A stretch of DNA of 64,000 bases from S015-6 sp964384945 (GCA_964384945.1 CAYLMK010000001.1:62001-126000), one strand, 5' to 3'. Positions 24,491 to 34,019 are shown, numbered from the stretch's first letter. The notes: generated by a model from the letters alone, not told the origin. Translations and numbers: made by a program.

Positions 24491-26245
24491 GTGCAAAAGG
24501 TACTCTTGACCGACGCATGCGGCCCGTATCCGACCGTGTGGGGGGAAAACGTTCTCGACTTCTTCGGGTCCCGGCTGTCCCGGGGACAGGGCGTCTTCAC
24601 CTTCACCTCGCACTCGCATTGCTGGGCCCTGTACATCATTGCCGAGAACATCAACGCCTGCACGACCGTCCTGGAACATCCTCACCTGGACGAATTCGAG
24701 GAGGAACTCAGGAACGATTACGACTACGTGGGCATCCAGCTCATCGGCATCTACACGCCCGTGGTCGCCAAGATGATCGAATCGGTTCGCCGGCTGAGCC
24801 CGAAAACCAAGATCGTGGTCGGCGGGTACGGCGTGGCCGGCCTGGACGATCCGGTCCCGCACGACCCGAAGGACCATGCCGGCTATATCCTGCGGAACGC
24901 CGACTTCCTGTGCCGCGAGGAGGGTGTGCGCTTCTTCCGCCGGCTCATCGGCGACGAGCCCTGCGAAAGGGGGATCACGCAATACCACATGCCCATGGGA
25001 GGGACTACCATCAAGGGGTTCGAGTTTCTCCCGCCCGCCCCGGTGCCGACGATCCTGGTCGCGCTCGGCTGCACCGGAGGCTGCGAGTTCTGCAACACCT
25101 CCGCCTTCTTCAAGGGAAAGAAGATCGTTGTAGCGGATCCGGACGAGTGCTACGCCTTCATGTCCTCGGTCCTTGACAGAGTGCCCCGGGTCAAGGGTTC
25201 CCCGGCACCGATCAACATGTCGCTTTTCGACGAGGACCTGCTCCTCGACAAGGACTACGTCCTGCGGCTCGGCCGCAACATCCGTGAGGGGGGCCTGCTC
25301 GGCCAGGTCGGGTATTTCTGTTTCGCCAGCATGAGGTCTCTTTCGCAGCTCGACCTGGACGAACTGGCGGCCTGCGGTCCTGACACGATCTGGGTCGGCG
25401 TCGAATCCACGTACGAGGACGTCGTATCCCAGGACCACAAGTTCGCGAAGCGGGGCGGGAGCGGATTGCGTGAGGTCTTCCAGGGACTGCACGATCGGGG
25501 CATATCGACCGTGGCCTCATTCATCCTGGGCCTGGACTGCCAGACGCCCCAGAACATCGGGCACGACATCGCCAATCTCGTCTCTCTCCGTCCTGTCATG
25601 TACCAGATCGCGCCTTACACGCCGTGCCCGGGAACCCCTTTCTACAGGCGCGTGAAGGAGGAAGGCCGGCTCCTGCCCGAGTATACCTGGTCGGACATCC
25701 AGATCTGGAAGGACGACGTGTATCGCACCAAGAACTTCGCTCTCGGAGAACTCCGGGGCCTCTTCGACAGGACGCATGAAGAGCTGATGCGCAGCAACGG
25801 GCCCACGGTGCTCAACATGCACCAGGTGGCCCTGTCCGGCTACGAGAGATACCGGGACGATCCCAGCCCGCACCTCAGGAAGCGCGCCGCGTACCTGGCC
25901 GACAAGGCCCGGAAATCGTACCCGACCCTGAAGACCATCCGGGAGTTCGCCCCCACGCCGGAGGTGAGGGAAAAGACGGACGAACTCGAGAGGCGCTACG
26001 CAAGCCTCCTCGGGCCGCCGACGCTGGGGCAGAAGTTCTTCCGGGAACTCATCCTCCACACGATGAAGCGGCAGAGCAGGCTCGCGGAGCGGAGCGCGTC
26101 CGAGGCGGTCACGGATCCGCCGGTGCGCTGGACCTACTACGCGCCCGGAGGCGCCACCGCACCCCGGGTGGTGCGCCGCATGAGGCAGCGGCCTTCCCCC
26201 TTGCGCCTGCTTTCCAGGCCGCTCCAGTTTGCGGCGAACCTCTAA
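24491..26245 (+). CDS. B12-binding-domain radical SAM protein
   Basis: About 584 residues. The N-terminal 190 residues resemble a cobalamin-binding Rossmann domain (DYDYVGIQLIGIYTPVVAKM, then KIVVGGYGVAG). The radical SAM core begins near residue 195 with ALGCTGGCEFCNTSAFF, a clean CxxxCxxC, followed by SLFDEDLLLDK and IWVGVESTYEDV. A C-terminal tail of about 150 residues ends in a basic hydrophobic stretch. The layout matches class B radical SAM methyltransferases and related enzymes acting on lipids or cofactors. Substrate is unknown. GTG 24491 follows GAGAGGAG and suits the domain boundary. Confidence 0.88.
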   Translation: MQKVLLTDACGPYPTVWGENVLDFFGSRLSRGQGVFTFTSHSHCWALYIIAENINACTTVLEHPHLDEFEEELRNDYDYVGIQLIGIYTPVVAKMIESVRRLSPKTKIVVGGYGVAGLDDPVPHDPKDHAGYILRNADFLCREEGVRFFRRLIGDEPCERGITQYHMPMGGTTIKGFEFLPPAPVPTILVALGCTGGCEFCNTSAFFKGKKIVVADPDECYAFMSSVLDRVPRVKGSPAPINMSLFDEDLLLDKDYVLRLGRNIREGGLLGQVGYFCFASMRSLSQLDLDELAACGPDTIWVGVESTYEDVVSQDHKFAKRGGSGLREVFQGLHDRGISTVASFILGLDCQTPQNIGHDIANLVSLRPVMYQIAPYTPCPGTPFYRRVKEEGRLLPEYTWSDIQIWKDDVYRTKNFALGELRGLFDRTHEELMRSNGPTVLNMHQVALSGYERYRDDPSPHLRKRAAYLADKARKSYPTLKTIREFAPTPEVREKTDELERRYASLLGPPTLGQKFFRELILHTMKRQSRLAERSASEAVTDPPVRWTYYAPGGATAPRVVRRMRQRPSPLRLLSRPLQFAANL

Positions 26246-26266
26246 CGGGAACCCTGCCCGGGACCC

Positions 26267-26294
26267 CGTGGCCTGCGCAAGGGCGAAGGCCACG
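26267..26294 (+). terminator. Hairpin between convergent genes
   Basis: CGTGGCCT (26267-26274) and AGGCCACG (26287-26294) form a perfect 8-bp stem with a 12-base loop in the 84-base gap between the radical SAM gene and the convergent FG-GAP gene. No T-run follows on either strand, so if it terminates transcription it probably needs help from Rho or acts as an mRNA end-stabiliser. Confidence 0.4.
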
Positions 26295-26329
26295 CCTGAT
26301 CCCGACCCGAAGGGGCCCTGCGATAAGGT

Positions 26330-28900
26330 TTACGCAAGCAGCCAGGCGAGGCCGATCAGGGGGAGGAGAAGCGTGCGAACCAGGCGGCGCAACCCCGCCC
26401 GATCGGCGAGAAAGTCCGCAACCGGTGGGCTGTACCGTTCGTAGGCACCTACCAAGGCCTTCCCGACCGGACTGCGCGCGAGATAAAGATCCCGGAAAGA
26501 CCTGAGCACATCGATCTTGCCCTCCATGCCCGCACCGAACGCGGCCGTCGCAATGAAGCAGGAGGATTCATCCACGCGGCCGTCGCAGTCGTCGTCCACT
26601 CCGTTTCCGGCAATCTCCGGCGCCCCCGGATACACGCTGGGGTCGAAGTCGTCGCAGTCCCGCAGAAAGGAAGGGCACACCGAGCTCGAGGGGCTGCCGA
26701 AGCCGTCAACGTCCTGGTCGTTGCAGCTTCCCAGGCCTGTCTTGTCCAGGACCGTCAGGTCGTGCGTTGACCGGTTGACCACGGCCAGGTCGCCGTCTCC
26801 ATCCTTGTCCAGGTCGCCCAGGGCCGCAGCGCTGGGCCATTTCTTGACCCCGAACTCCCCGTATCGCGGGAAGGCGCCGCTCCCGTCACCGAACAGCACC
26901 GAAACACTGTTGCTCTGCTGGTTTGCCACGGCGAGGTCCCACCGCCCGTCCCCGTCCAGATCCCCCGCGGCAAGCGAGCACGGATAGACCCCGACCTCGT
27001 AGGATGCTGAGGCCTGGAAGGTGCCGTCTCCATTGCCGAGCCGGACCGTCACGCGCCCCCGCTCCGGGGGGTCCACCATGATGTAGTTGGCCACGGCCAA
27101 GTCCGGGTTCCCGTCCCGGTCCATGTCCTCAACGACCAGCGCCGCGGGTTCGTTCCCGACCGGGTAGTGCAGAAGACCCTGGAAGCTGCCGTCTCCGTTG
27201 CCCAGCCATATCGAGACATTGTCGCTCTGTTGATTCGCGACGGCCAGATCCAGGTTTTCGTCCCGATTGAAGTCCCCTGTCGCCACGGCCGACGGCCACT
27301 TCCCCACCGGGTAGTTCACCGCGCCCAGAAAGGTGCCGTTTCCGTTTCCCAGCAAGATCGAAACGGTCTCGTCCGTTCGGTTGGTCACGGCCAGGTCCGG
27401 GATCTCGTCCTCATTGAAATCCCCTGCCGCCACGGCAGAGGGCCCTTTTCCCGTGAAGAAGTAAGGCCGGTTCGGAAAGGTGCCGTCACCGCTGCCCAGC
27501 AGGACCGAAACAATCACACTGTTCACACAGGCCACGGCCAGATCCTTGGCCCCGTCTCCATTCAAATCCGTCGCCAGGATGGCAAGGGGCCCCGAGGGGA
27601 CCCCGTAATCGGTAATGCTCTGGAAGCCGTGGTCCCCATTTCCAAGCAGCACCGAGACCGTGTTGCCCGCCCAATTGGCTATGGCCAGGTCCAGTTTCTC
27701 GTCCCCGTTCAGGTCCTCCACAACGACAGCCATGGGCTGGTTCCCGGTCCCGTAGTCCACCGGAATCCGGAAGGTGCCGTCGCCCTTGCCCAGCAGGACC
27801 GAGACGTTGTGGCTGTACCAGTTGGTTACCGCAAGATCCAGGTGGTCATCCCCATTCAAGTCTTCCAGGGCCACAAACCAGGGCCTGTTCGCCATCGGGT
27901 AATGCACAGCGCTCCGGAACGTGCCGTCCCCGTTCCCCGGAAGCACCGAGGCCGTCTCTGCACCGGTGTTCGCCGTCGCCAGGTCCGGTCGTCCGTCCTC
28001 ATCCAGGTCGCCGATGGCCACAGCAGTGGGTTGGTCGCCGACCGGGTAGGCGACCGGGTCCCAGAAGGTGCCATCCCCCTTGCCCAGAAGGACGGAGACA
28101 TTGTCTCCGCCTTCGTTGGCGACCGCAAGGTCCAGGTGCAGGTCCTGATTGAGATACCCTGCGACGATCGAACGGGTCCCCTTGCCCGTCGGGATGTTCA
28201 CCGCAGCCTGAAAGCTGCCGTCTCCGTTCCCCAGGAGCACGGAGATGTTGTTGCTCCAGCAGTTGGCAACGACCATGTCCAGGGCTCCGTCCCCGTCCAG
28301 GTCCCGGAGGAGCACGGCGCGCGATCCGACCCCGGTCGGGTAACTCACCGCGCCCTGAAACGTGCCGTCCCCGTTGCCCAGGAGCACCTTGGCGTCATTG
28401 CTGTACAGATTGGCCGTCACAAGATCCTGGTTCCCGTCGCCGTCCAGGTCGGCTACATCCACCGCACGGGGCCCGTTCGCGGCATCGAAGAATGCGGGAC
28501 TCCGGAAGGTGCCGTCGCCGTTGCCCAGGAAGATGGCGATGTTGTTGCTGTCGATGGCCGTCACGGCCAGATCCCAGTCTTCGTCCCCGTCCAGCCGGGC
28601 TATCTTCACGGAGTAGGAGCCGTTGCCGGCCGCATAGACCACCTGGTCCCGGAAGGTGCCGTCCCCGTCGCCCAGCAGGACGGAGATGCTGTCGCCGAGT
28701 TCGTTGGCCGTGACCATGTCGACCGCCCCATCCCCATTCAGGTCCTCCACGGCCACGGATCTCGGCCACTTGTCGGTCTTGAAGTCCAGCCGGGTCTGGA
28801 ACCGGGGAGAAGCCAGACCGGAGGAGGAAGAAGCCAGGAGTCCAAGGAGTGGAAGCAGCACGAGAAAGGAACCGCCGGAACCGGGCCCGAGCATCTTCAT
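26330..28900 (-). CDS. Secreted FG-GAP/VCBS repeat protein with MopE-like motif and CFI-box C-terminus
   Basis: About 856 residues. A hydrophobic N-terminal signal (FLVLLPLLGLLASSSSG) precedes 14 tandem repeats of about 53 residues, each built as DLNGDGxxDLAVAN...VSVLLGNGDGTF, the calcium-binding beta-propeller pattern. Then comes a MopE-like motif with DCDDFDPSVYPGAPEI and DDDCDGRVDESS, and a C-terminal domain starting CFIATAAFG and ending in a hydrophobic helix with basic residues, matching the CFI-box C-terminal sorting-type domain. It is probably exposed on the surface and binds metal ions or ligands. ATG 28900 follows GGAG; an upstream ATG at 28918 lacks a ribosome site. Confidence 0.87.
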   Translation of the reverse strand: MKMLGPGSGGSFLVLLPLLGLLASSSSGLASPRFQTRLDFKTDKWPRSVAVEDLNGDGAVDMVTANELGDSISVLLGDGDGTFRDQVVYAAGNGSYSVKIARLDGDEDWDLAVTAIDSNNIAIFLGNGDGTFRSPAFFDAANGPRAVDVADLDGDGNQDLVTANLYSNDAKVLLGNGDGTFQGAVSYPTGVGSRAVLLRDLDGDGALDMVVANCWSNNISVLLGNGDGSFQAAVNIPTGKGTRSIVAGYLNQDLHLDLAVANEGGDNVSVLLGKGDGTFWDPVAYPVGDQPTAVAIGDLDEDGRPDLATANTGAETASVLPGNGDGTFRSAVHYPMANRPWFVALEDLNGDDHLDLAVTNWYSHNVSVLLGKGDGTFRIPVDYGTGNQPMAVVVEDLNGDEKLDLAIANWAGNTVSVLLGNGDHGFQSITDYGVPSGPLAILATDLNGDGAKDLAVACVNSVIVSVLLGSGDGTFPNRPYFFTGKGPSAVAAGDFNEDEIPDLAVTNRTDETVSILLGNGNGTFLGAVNYPVGKWPSAVATGDFNRDENLDLAVANQQSDNVSIWLGNGDGSFQGLLHYPVGNEPAALVVEDMDRDGNPDLAVANYIMVDPPERGRVTVRLGNGDGTFQASASYEVGVYPCSLAAGDLDGDGRWDLAVANQQSNSVSVLFGDGSGAFPRYGEFGVKKWPSAAALGDLDKDGDGDLAVVNRSTHDLTVLDKTGLGSCNDQDVDGFGSPSSSVCPSFLRDCDDFDPSVYPGAPEIAGNGVDDDCDGRVDESSCFIATAAFGAGMEGKIDVLRSFRDLYLARSPVGKALVGAYERYSPPVADFLADRAGLRRLVRTLLLPLIGLAWLLA

Positions 28901-29093
28901 GCCGATTGCTCTCCGCATCGCAGAGTCATTGGGTTCCCCCGGTCCGGAAACCGGCCGGGAGTCTTTTATGAGTCGAAAAAATGTTCTTTTCCTAACTTAC
29001 TAACACGGGCAAGCACGGCTGTCAAGGCGTAGTTTTCCATTGTTATCAGAGGGTTCGACAAAAAACGGACAAAAGTGAAGAGGTCTCGGGTCT

Positions 29094-29654
29094 TCAGGAA
29101 AACAGCGCCTTGTAGCCCTCCTGGTAAATGTAGAACGAGTGAACGCCCTGTCCCCAGACAAAAAGCACGCCCACGCCGACCAGGCCCGCCAGTACGGCAA
29201 TCACCGGGGCCGGTGTGGCCACCGGGGCATGCTCCGAGAGCCGTCGGTTTCGCAGCCGCCGGCAGGCCATTTCGCAAAGACCCATCTGGATGGCCGCGGC
29301 GGACAGGCTCAAAAGAAAGATCGTGTTCATGCCGTAATACAGGGATTCCCCCCACGTAAAGAACTCGCTCACCCGAACGATCTCCTTCACGTTCCACGCG
29401 ACGGGCGTCGCGAGGGAGGCGAGGACCCTCTCCCGGGCGCTCGCCCCAAGGAAGAAGGCCCGCGGGTAGACGTACAGGGGACCGAACCCGATGCTCGCGA
29501 ACAGGATCAGGCCCGAAAGGTAGGCGGTCCATTGGTGCAGGCTGTCGTTGTCGATCCGCCAGGAGTGGCAATACACGAGCGTACCGGCGGCCCATACCGA
29601 CAGCACGGCAGCCGCTGGCAGGACGGCCCTCGTCACGAAGCGGTCTCGTTCCAT
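29094..29654 (-). CDS. Multi-pass membrane protein paired with sulfatase (copy 1)
   Basis: This 186-residue protein has about five hydrophobic segments and no known domain. It is clearly paralogous to the protein at 54019-54564: both share FASIGFGPLYVYP-like/FLAIGFGSFLIYP-like segments, a GES/AESLxYGxN motif, a Cys-containing MGLCEMACRRLRNRR-like loop, and a C-terminal VWGQGV/VWGEGV stretch. In both places it is encoded directly downstream of a sulfatase, here with a one-base gap. A partner role in anchoring, transporting or activating the sulfatase or its substrate is inferred from this repeated linkage only. Confidence 0.75.
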   Translation of the reverse strand: MERDRFVTRAVLPAAAVLSVWAAGTLVYCHSWRIDNDSLHQWTAYLSGLILFASIGFGPLYVYPRAFFLGASARERVLASLATPVAWNVKEIVRVSEFFTWGESLYYGMNTIFLLSLSAAAIQMGLCEMACRRLRNRRLSEHAPVATPAPVIAVLAGLVGVGVLFVWGQGVHSFYIYQEGYKALFS

Positions 29655-29655
29655 T

Positions 29656-31044
29656 CTAGGGAAGCTCCCCTCTCTTGCGACTTTCCAAAAGGCCCTTCAT
29701 CTCCGGCCGGAGACGGTCCCCTTCGGGCGTGCCGACGAGATTCCTCTTTTCGCGGGGATCCTTGACAAGGTCGTAGAGCTCGGGAGGCCGTCGGCCCTCG
29801 TATTCAATGTAGACATACCTCTCCGTGCGCACGGCCTGATGGGCGGGCACGTTGTAGGGGAAATCCAGAAAATACTCGTACAGCAAGGCCCTGCGGCCGG
29901 GGGCGTCCGAAGACCGTAGCACGGGCAGGAAGCTCCGGCCCTGCATGGTGGGAGGAACCTCGATGCCTGCGGCCTCCAGCAGTGTCGGAGCCAGGTCGAT
30001 GTTCGCGATCATCTGTCCCGCACGCCGGCCCGGATCCGGGATGACACCGGGATAGCGGACGATCCAGGGAATCCGGATCCCCTCCTCGTAGGGCCACCGC
30101 TTGTCCACGAGGCGGTGCTCCCCCCAGTAGAACCCGTTGTCGCCCGCATACACAACGAGCGTATTGCGCGCCAGCCCGCGTTCGTCCAGCTTGTCCAGGA
30201 CCCTCCCGATCTCCCTGTCCAGAGAGACGACGCAGCGGGCATAGTTCATGTAATGGTGCTCGAGCCTGCCGAAGGTGCCGAAATAGATGCTCCCCCGCGT
30301 TGTCGTGATCCAGGTGTCCGCCTCTTTCGGCAGATCCGGTTTCATCCCCGCGTACAGGCCTCTCAGGTCCGGCGGCGGCAGCCACTCGTGGTGAACCGCC
30401 TTGTGCGATAGATAAAGGCAGAAGGGCGCCTGCCGCTCCTGCTCGAGGAATTCCAGGGCATAGTCGGTCAGCTCCTCGGTGATGTAGGGTTTTCTGGACT
30501 CCACGTCCTTGCCGTCCACGATGAGAGGGCACTTCCAGTAGCGCCCCTGGCCCGCCTGGACCGTGAAGGTGACGAACCGGTCCACGCCGCGCAGGCGAGG
30601 CAGGCGTCCCGGCATGTGCCACTTGCCGATAAACGCGGTGTCGTAGCCCGCCTTTTTCAGCAACTCCAGAAACGTCACGTTCTCGTCCCGCCAGGGGGTC
30701 AGGTTGTTCTTCACGCCGTGCCTGTGCGCATACTGCCCGGTGAGGAAGCTTGCCCGGCTCGGCGTGCACAGGGAGGTCGTCACAAAGGCATTGGAGAACA
30801 GAATCCCCTCTTCGGCGAGGCGGTCCAGGTTGGGGGTCTCCACAAAGGGGTGCCCGACGCAGCCCAAGAAGTCCCATCGATGGTCGTCGCTCAGGATGAA
30901 CAGGATGTTGGGCGGCTTCGGAGGCGGAGTATCGGCAAGCGCTTGCGGGGCCCGTAGGAGCAAAGCAAGCCCGACGGCCAGGCAGATGGCCCGGGGCCCC
31001 ACGGAAGTCTTCCGAGGAGAACTCCTTGGCCCGGACTCCCGCAT
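29656..31044 (-). CDS. Secreted sulfatase (copy 1)
   Basis: About 462 residues. A signal peptide (AICLAVGLALLLRAPQALA) is followed by the sulfatase core: metal-binding PNILFILSDDHRWD, the formylglycine motif LCTPSRASFLTGQ with Cys93, KWHMPG, and later VVYAGDNGFYWGEH. The Cys requires conversion to formylglycine by FGE or anSME, neither of which is in the window. The closest types are arylsulfatase/N-sulfoglucosamine-like enzymes, so a sulfated glycan or lipid is the likely substrate. ATG 31044 is 12 bases from GGGAGG; a GTG at 31053 is only 3 bases from it. A paralogue is at 54576-56006. Confidence 0.9.
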   Translation of the reverse strand: MRESGPRSSPRKTSVGPRAICLAVGLALLLRAPQALADTPPPKPPNILFILSDDHRWDFLGCVGHPFVETPNLDRLAEEGILFSNAFVTTSLCTPSRASFLTGQYAHRHGVKNNLTPWRDENVTFLELLKKAGYDTAFIGKWHMPGRLPRLRGVDRFVTFTVQAGQGRYWKCPLIVDGKDVESRKPYITEELTDYALEFLEQERQAPFCLYLSHKAVHHEWLPPPDLRGLYAGMKPDLPKEADTWITTTRGSIYFGTFGRLEHHYMNYARCVVSLDREIGRVLDKLDERGLARNTLVVYAGDNGFYWGEHRLVDKRWPYEEGIRIPWIVRYPGVIPDPGRRAGQMIANIDLAPTLLEAAGIEVPPTMQGRSFLPVLRSSDAPGRRALLYEYFLDFPYNVPAHQAVRTERYVYIEYEGRRPPELYDLVKDPREKRNLVGTPEGDRLRPEMKGLLESRKRGELP

Positions 31045-31338
31045 GGCTCTCACAAGCCTCCCTGCCTGACCGGCAACGGTGTGAAGGACGAGGGGATCTT
31101 AAGAAAGTCGGGAACGGATTGTCAAACCGCGTCGACGCTGAACAAGGCCATCCGAAAACTCCGTTCGCGCGGACCTCGTGGTAACCGGGGAGGGGCATTA
31201 CCTGATCGACGTCAACAGATGGCCCAGCTTCGCCGCATGCAGGGACGATTCGGCGGAACGGATCGCCTCATTTCCGGCGGAGCGGTACCAACGCGCCGGA
31301 TCCTGATCGAACGCGCTCCGCGGCAGGCAACGACCTCT

Positions 31339-33042
31339 TCAGCCAAGACCTTTCTTGAGTTCCTCTTTCATCACCTTGCCGGTGGCGGTCATGGGAAGCC
31401 GGGCGACGATCCGGATCTCGGGCACCTTGTAGGCGGCCATGTTGGCCCGGCACCAGGCCGTGAGTTCCTCTTCCGTAACGGCGCCCTGCCGCTGCGGGGT
31501 AAGCATCACGAAGGCAACCGGGACTTGGCCCCTGTCCGGGTCGTCCCGGCCCAGGACCCCGCTTCCGGCGACGGCCGGGTGCTGGCCCAGGAGGGCCTCG
31601 ATCTCGGCGGGAAAGACGCTCATGCCCTTGACCTTGAGCATCTCCTTGCGTCGCCCCAGATAGTGCAGGAAGCCTTCCTCATCGATCAGCCCGATGTCCC
31701 CGGTGCGGAACCAACCGTCACGGGTCGGCGCGGCCTCGGGACCCTGCCGGTTCCAGTACCCCTTGAACAGGGAGGGCGTCCGGATCACGATCTCCCCTTC
31801 TTCGCCCAGGGGCAGCAGGCCGCCGGTCTCGAAATCTACGATCTTGAACCGGGTCCCCGGCATGGGGAGGCCCACGAACACGGGCCGGGAGGTCAGGTCC
31901 CTGTCTTCGGCCTGCAGGCCCGTTGTGAAAGTGTCGTTCGTGTGCGTCTCGGTCATGCCGAAGCTGGCCTCGCGGATTTCGCCTCCGGTCAGTTTTTTCC
32001 AGCGGCGGCGATACTCTACGTTGAGCTTCTTCACGAAGGAGACAGCAAGGGCGGTCCTGAGGGATGTCAGATCGAACCGGTGCACCTCCGGGTGTTCCAT
32101 CAGCTCGACCATGTTGTCCACCAGCCCGACCACCGAGGTTGCCTTGTAGCGGTCGACCGCGGTCATCGCGGCCATCGGGTCCCAGCGGGCGAGCAGGATC
32201 GCCGTCAGCCCGGCCACGACCGGAAAGAGGATGCCGGCGTTCTCGCCGGCTATCCAGAACACGGGAAGGTAGGTGAGAAACACGTCGTCGGCACCCGCGC
32301 CGCCGGTCGTAAAGGTTCGAATGGAGGCCGCCGTGTACAACATGTCCCGCTGGGTGTGCTCGCAGCCCTTGGGCAGACCGGTGGTGCCGCCGGTGTAGTT
32401 CAGGGCGGCCACATCGTCCGGGGAGACCTCGATCTCGGGGAAATCGTCCCCGTGCTCGTGGAGCGCGCCCATCAGATCGAGCGCGCCCGGGCACTCCGCG
32501 GCCGGCATGCGGGCCAGGTCCGGCGCCGGAATGGTCGGCTCCGCCGGAAGGAAGTCGGCGAGCCTTGTCACGACCACTGCCTCCAGGGTCGTCCGGTCCC
32601 GGGCGGCCTGCACCAGGGGAAACAGAAGATCGAGCGCGACGATGAGCCTTGGCCGGGCATCCTCCATCTCGTAGAGGAACTCCCTCTCCTTGAAAAGGGG
32701 GTTCACCGGCACGTGGATGCATCCGAGTTTCAGAATGCCGTAGAAGGCAATCAGAAACTGGGGGCAGTTGGGCAGGAGGACCGCGACCCGGTCGCCCTTC
32801 TTCAGGCCCTGGGCCGCCAGGAAGGAGGCGAAGCGGTTGCTCAGGTCATCCAGTTGCGCGAAGGTCAGTTCCTTGCCGTAAAAGAGAACCACGGGCCGGT
32901 CCGGGTGCATCCGGGCCCTCTCCCGCAGGTAGTCGGTCAGGAGGGCCTCTCCCAGGGGGTACTCGATCTCTCGGGGAAGACCGGCCGGCCAATTCTTGGC
33001 CCAGAGCCTTTCCAGGGATTCCAAATACGCCTTCTCATCCAT
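31339..33042 (-). CDS. AMP-dependent acyl-CoA synthetase
   Basis: This 567-residue ANL-superfamily enzyme activates a carboxylic acid with ATP and joins it to CoA. The P-loop-like motif ALNYTGGTTGLPKGCEHT lies near residue 190, FGMTETHTND is the A5 motif, WFRTGDIGLIDEEGFLHYLGR is A7/A8 with the hinge region, and the catalytic Lys is in MTATGKVMKEEL. Length and spacing fit medium- or long-chain acyl-CoA ligases. It lies 40 bases downstream of an acetoacetate-decarboxylase-family gene and is probably co-transcribed. Substrate chain length cannot be read from sequence. Confidence 0.9.
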   Translation of the reverse strand: MDEKAYLESLERLWAKNWPAGLPREIEYPLGEALLTDYLRERARMHPDRPVVLFYGKELTFAQLDDLSNRFASFLAAQGLKKGDRVAVLLPNCPQFLIAFYGILKLGCIHVPVNPLFKEREFLYEMEDARPRLIVALDLLFPLVQAARDRTTLEAVVVTRLADFLPAEPTIPAPDLARMPAAECPGALDLMGALHEHGDDFPEIEVSPDDVAALNYTGGTTGLPKGCEHTQRDMLYTAASIRTFTTGGAGADDVFLTYLPVFWIAGENAGILFPVVAGLTAILLARWDPMAAMTAVDRYKATSVVGLVDNMVELMEHPEVHRFDLTSLRTALAVSFVKKLNVEYRRRWKKLTGGEIREASFGMTETHTNDTFTTGLQAEDRDLTSRPVFVGLPMPGTRFKIVDFETGGLLPLGEEGEIVIRTPSLFKGYWNRQGPEAAPTRDGWFRTGDIGLIDEEGFLHYLGRRKEMLKVKGMSVFPAEIEALLGQHPAVAGSGVLGRDDPDRGQVPVAFVMLTPQRQGAVTEEELTAWCRANMAAYKVPEIRIVARLPMTATGKVMKEELKKGLG

Positions 33043-33082
33043 GCTTCACCCCGAACAATCTCGTGCGCAACAAGGCCGCTGG

Positions 33083-33877
33083 CTACCTCATGTCCCATTT
33101 CAGGAAGGCGTACGGCGCGAATGCGGCCGGATCCGCCTCGGCCACGACCTTTCCCCGCTTCATGGAATTGTCGCCGCGCGTGTAGACGGCCCCCAGCACC
33201 CGGACGACCTCAACCTCCGCCCACGGGTCGTACTCCGACGGCCTGAGGATGACTTCCGCCTCGCCGATCCGCACCTCTTGCGGCCTCATCTGTGTGACCT
33301 GCCGGACCAGCCGGGGGTTGTAATCGAAACCCATGCCTTCCGGGGCCGGAAAGTGCTTGAAGTTGTAAGAAATCGCGTCCACCGTACCCTCCGGCCCCAG
33401 CCCCGCGCCCATCATCATCGCCTGGGCATCTTCCGGGCTGAGCCCGCCGGCCAGCCTGGCCCGGATCTCCATGAATCGAACACCACGCCTCTCGGTCCAC
33501 CCGGACACGGTATCCCCCTCCCGCTGGAACCGCACGTCGCCGATCTTCTTGGGGAACCCGAACACCTCCCGGCCGCCGGCCATGGCGATATCGTTGGTCA
33601 CCGGCATGGACAGACAGTACCCGCCCTCCTCCCCTTGCCATTCGGCCCTCAGAAAGAGGGCGCTCTCCCGATAGGACACGTCGAAATTCGTGCGGGGGTA
33701 GTGAGCCACGAAGGCCATTGCGACAGCCTGGCGGGCCGGCTGCAGCGGCGGAGGCAGCAGCCTGCGCACAATCTCCGGCCGGGTCTCCCAAAGGACGAGC
33801 AGCATCTCGGCATCGTAGAAGTCGGCCGTCTCCCGCTGCCCGGCGAGAATCTCCTCCAACGGCTTCACGAACCCCAT
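33083..33877 (-). CDS. Acetoacetate decarboxylase family protein
   Basis: About 264 residues. The signature REVFGFPKKIGDVRF carries the paired lysines corresponding to the Schiff-base Lys of acetoacetate decarboxylase, in a domain of the expected length. Family members include true decarboxylases and other enzymes acting on keto acids or aldehydes, so the reaction is uncertain. ATG 33877 follows GGGGAGGTGCGCG. It precedes the acyl-CoA synthetase in a two-gene leftward operon and is divergent from another acyl-CoA synthetase at 34020. Confidence 0.85.
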   Translation of the reverse strand: MGFVKPLEEILAGQRETADFYDAEMLLVLWETRPEIVRRLLPPPLQPARQAVAMAFVAHYPRTNFDVSYRESALFLRAEWQGEEGGYCLSMPVTNDIAMAGGREVFGFPKKIGDVRFQREGDTVSGWTERRGVRFMEIRARLAGGLSPEDAQAMMMGAGLGPEGTVDAISYNFKHFPAPEGMGFDYNPRLVRQVTQMRPQEVRIGEAEVILRPSEYDPWAEVEVVRVLGAVYTRGDNSMKRGKVVAEADPAAFAPYAFLKWDMR

Positions 33878-33953
33878 CGCGCACCTCCCCGGCAGGTGAA
33901 TGGATGACCCAGTATACACTCGGCGGGAGCCGGGAGCTAACGCGAAAAGATCC

Positions 33954-33983
33954 TTGACAACCGCAACGCAACCTTTCTAAAGT
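33954..33983 (+). promoter_or_regulatory. Promoter of the rightward acyl-CoA synthetase
   Basis: A perfect TTGACA at 33954-33959 is followed after 16-18 bp by TCTAAA or TAAAGT (33976-33983). On the opposite strand a TATACT at about 33912-33917 probably serves the leftward decarboxylase-family gene. The 142-base gap is thus a divergent promoter region. Confidence 0.5.
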
Positions 33984-34019
33984 CCAGGGCCACCCAGGAT
34001 GACCCACGCAGGAGGAGCG

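Noticed and set aside
20850..24518. A 1222-codon minus-strand frame opposite the esterase and penicillin-acylase genes
   Set aside because: Its translation is low-complexity and Gly/Arg/Pro-rich without domains, while the plus strand encodes clear catalytic motifs.
26330..28900. The repeated DNA in the FG-GAP gene as a CRISPR array or satellite
   Set aside because: The repeats are about 160 bp, diverged, and encode in-frame protein repeats.
27167..29032. Plus-strand frame of 621 codons opposite the FG-GAP gene
   Set aside because: Its apparent repeats are the antisense reflection of the real repeats on the minus strand.
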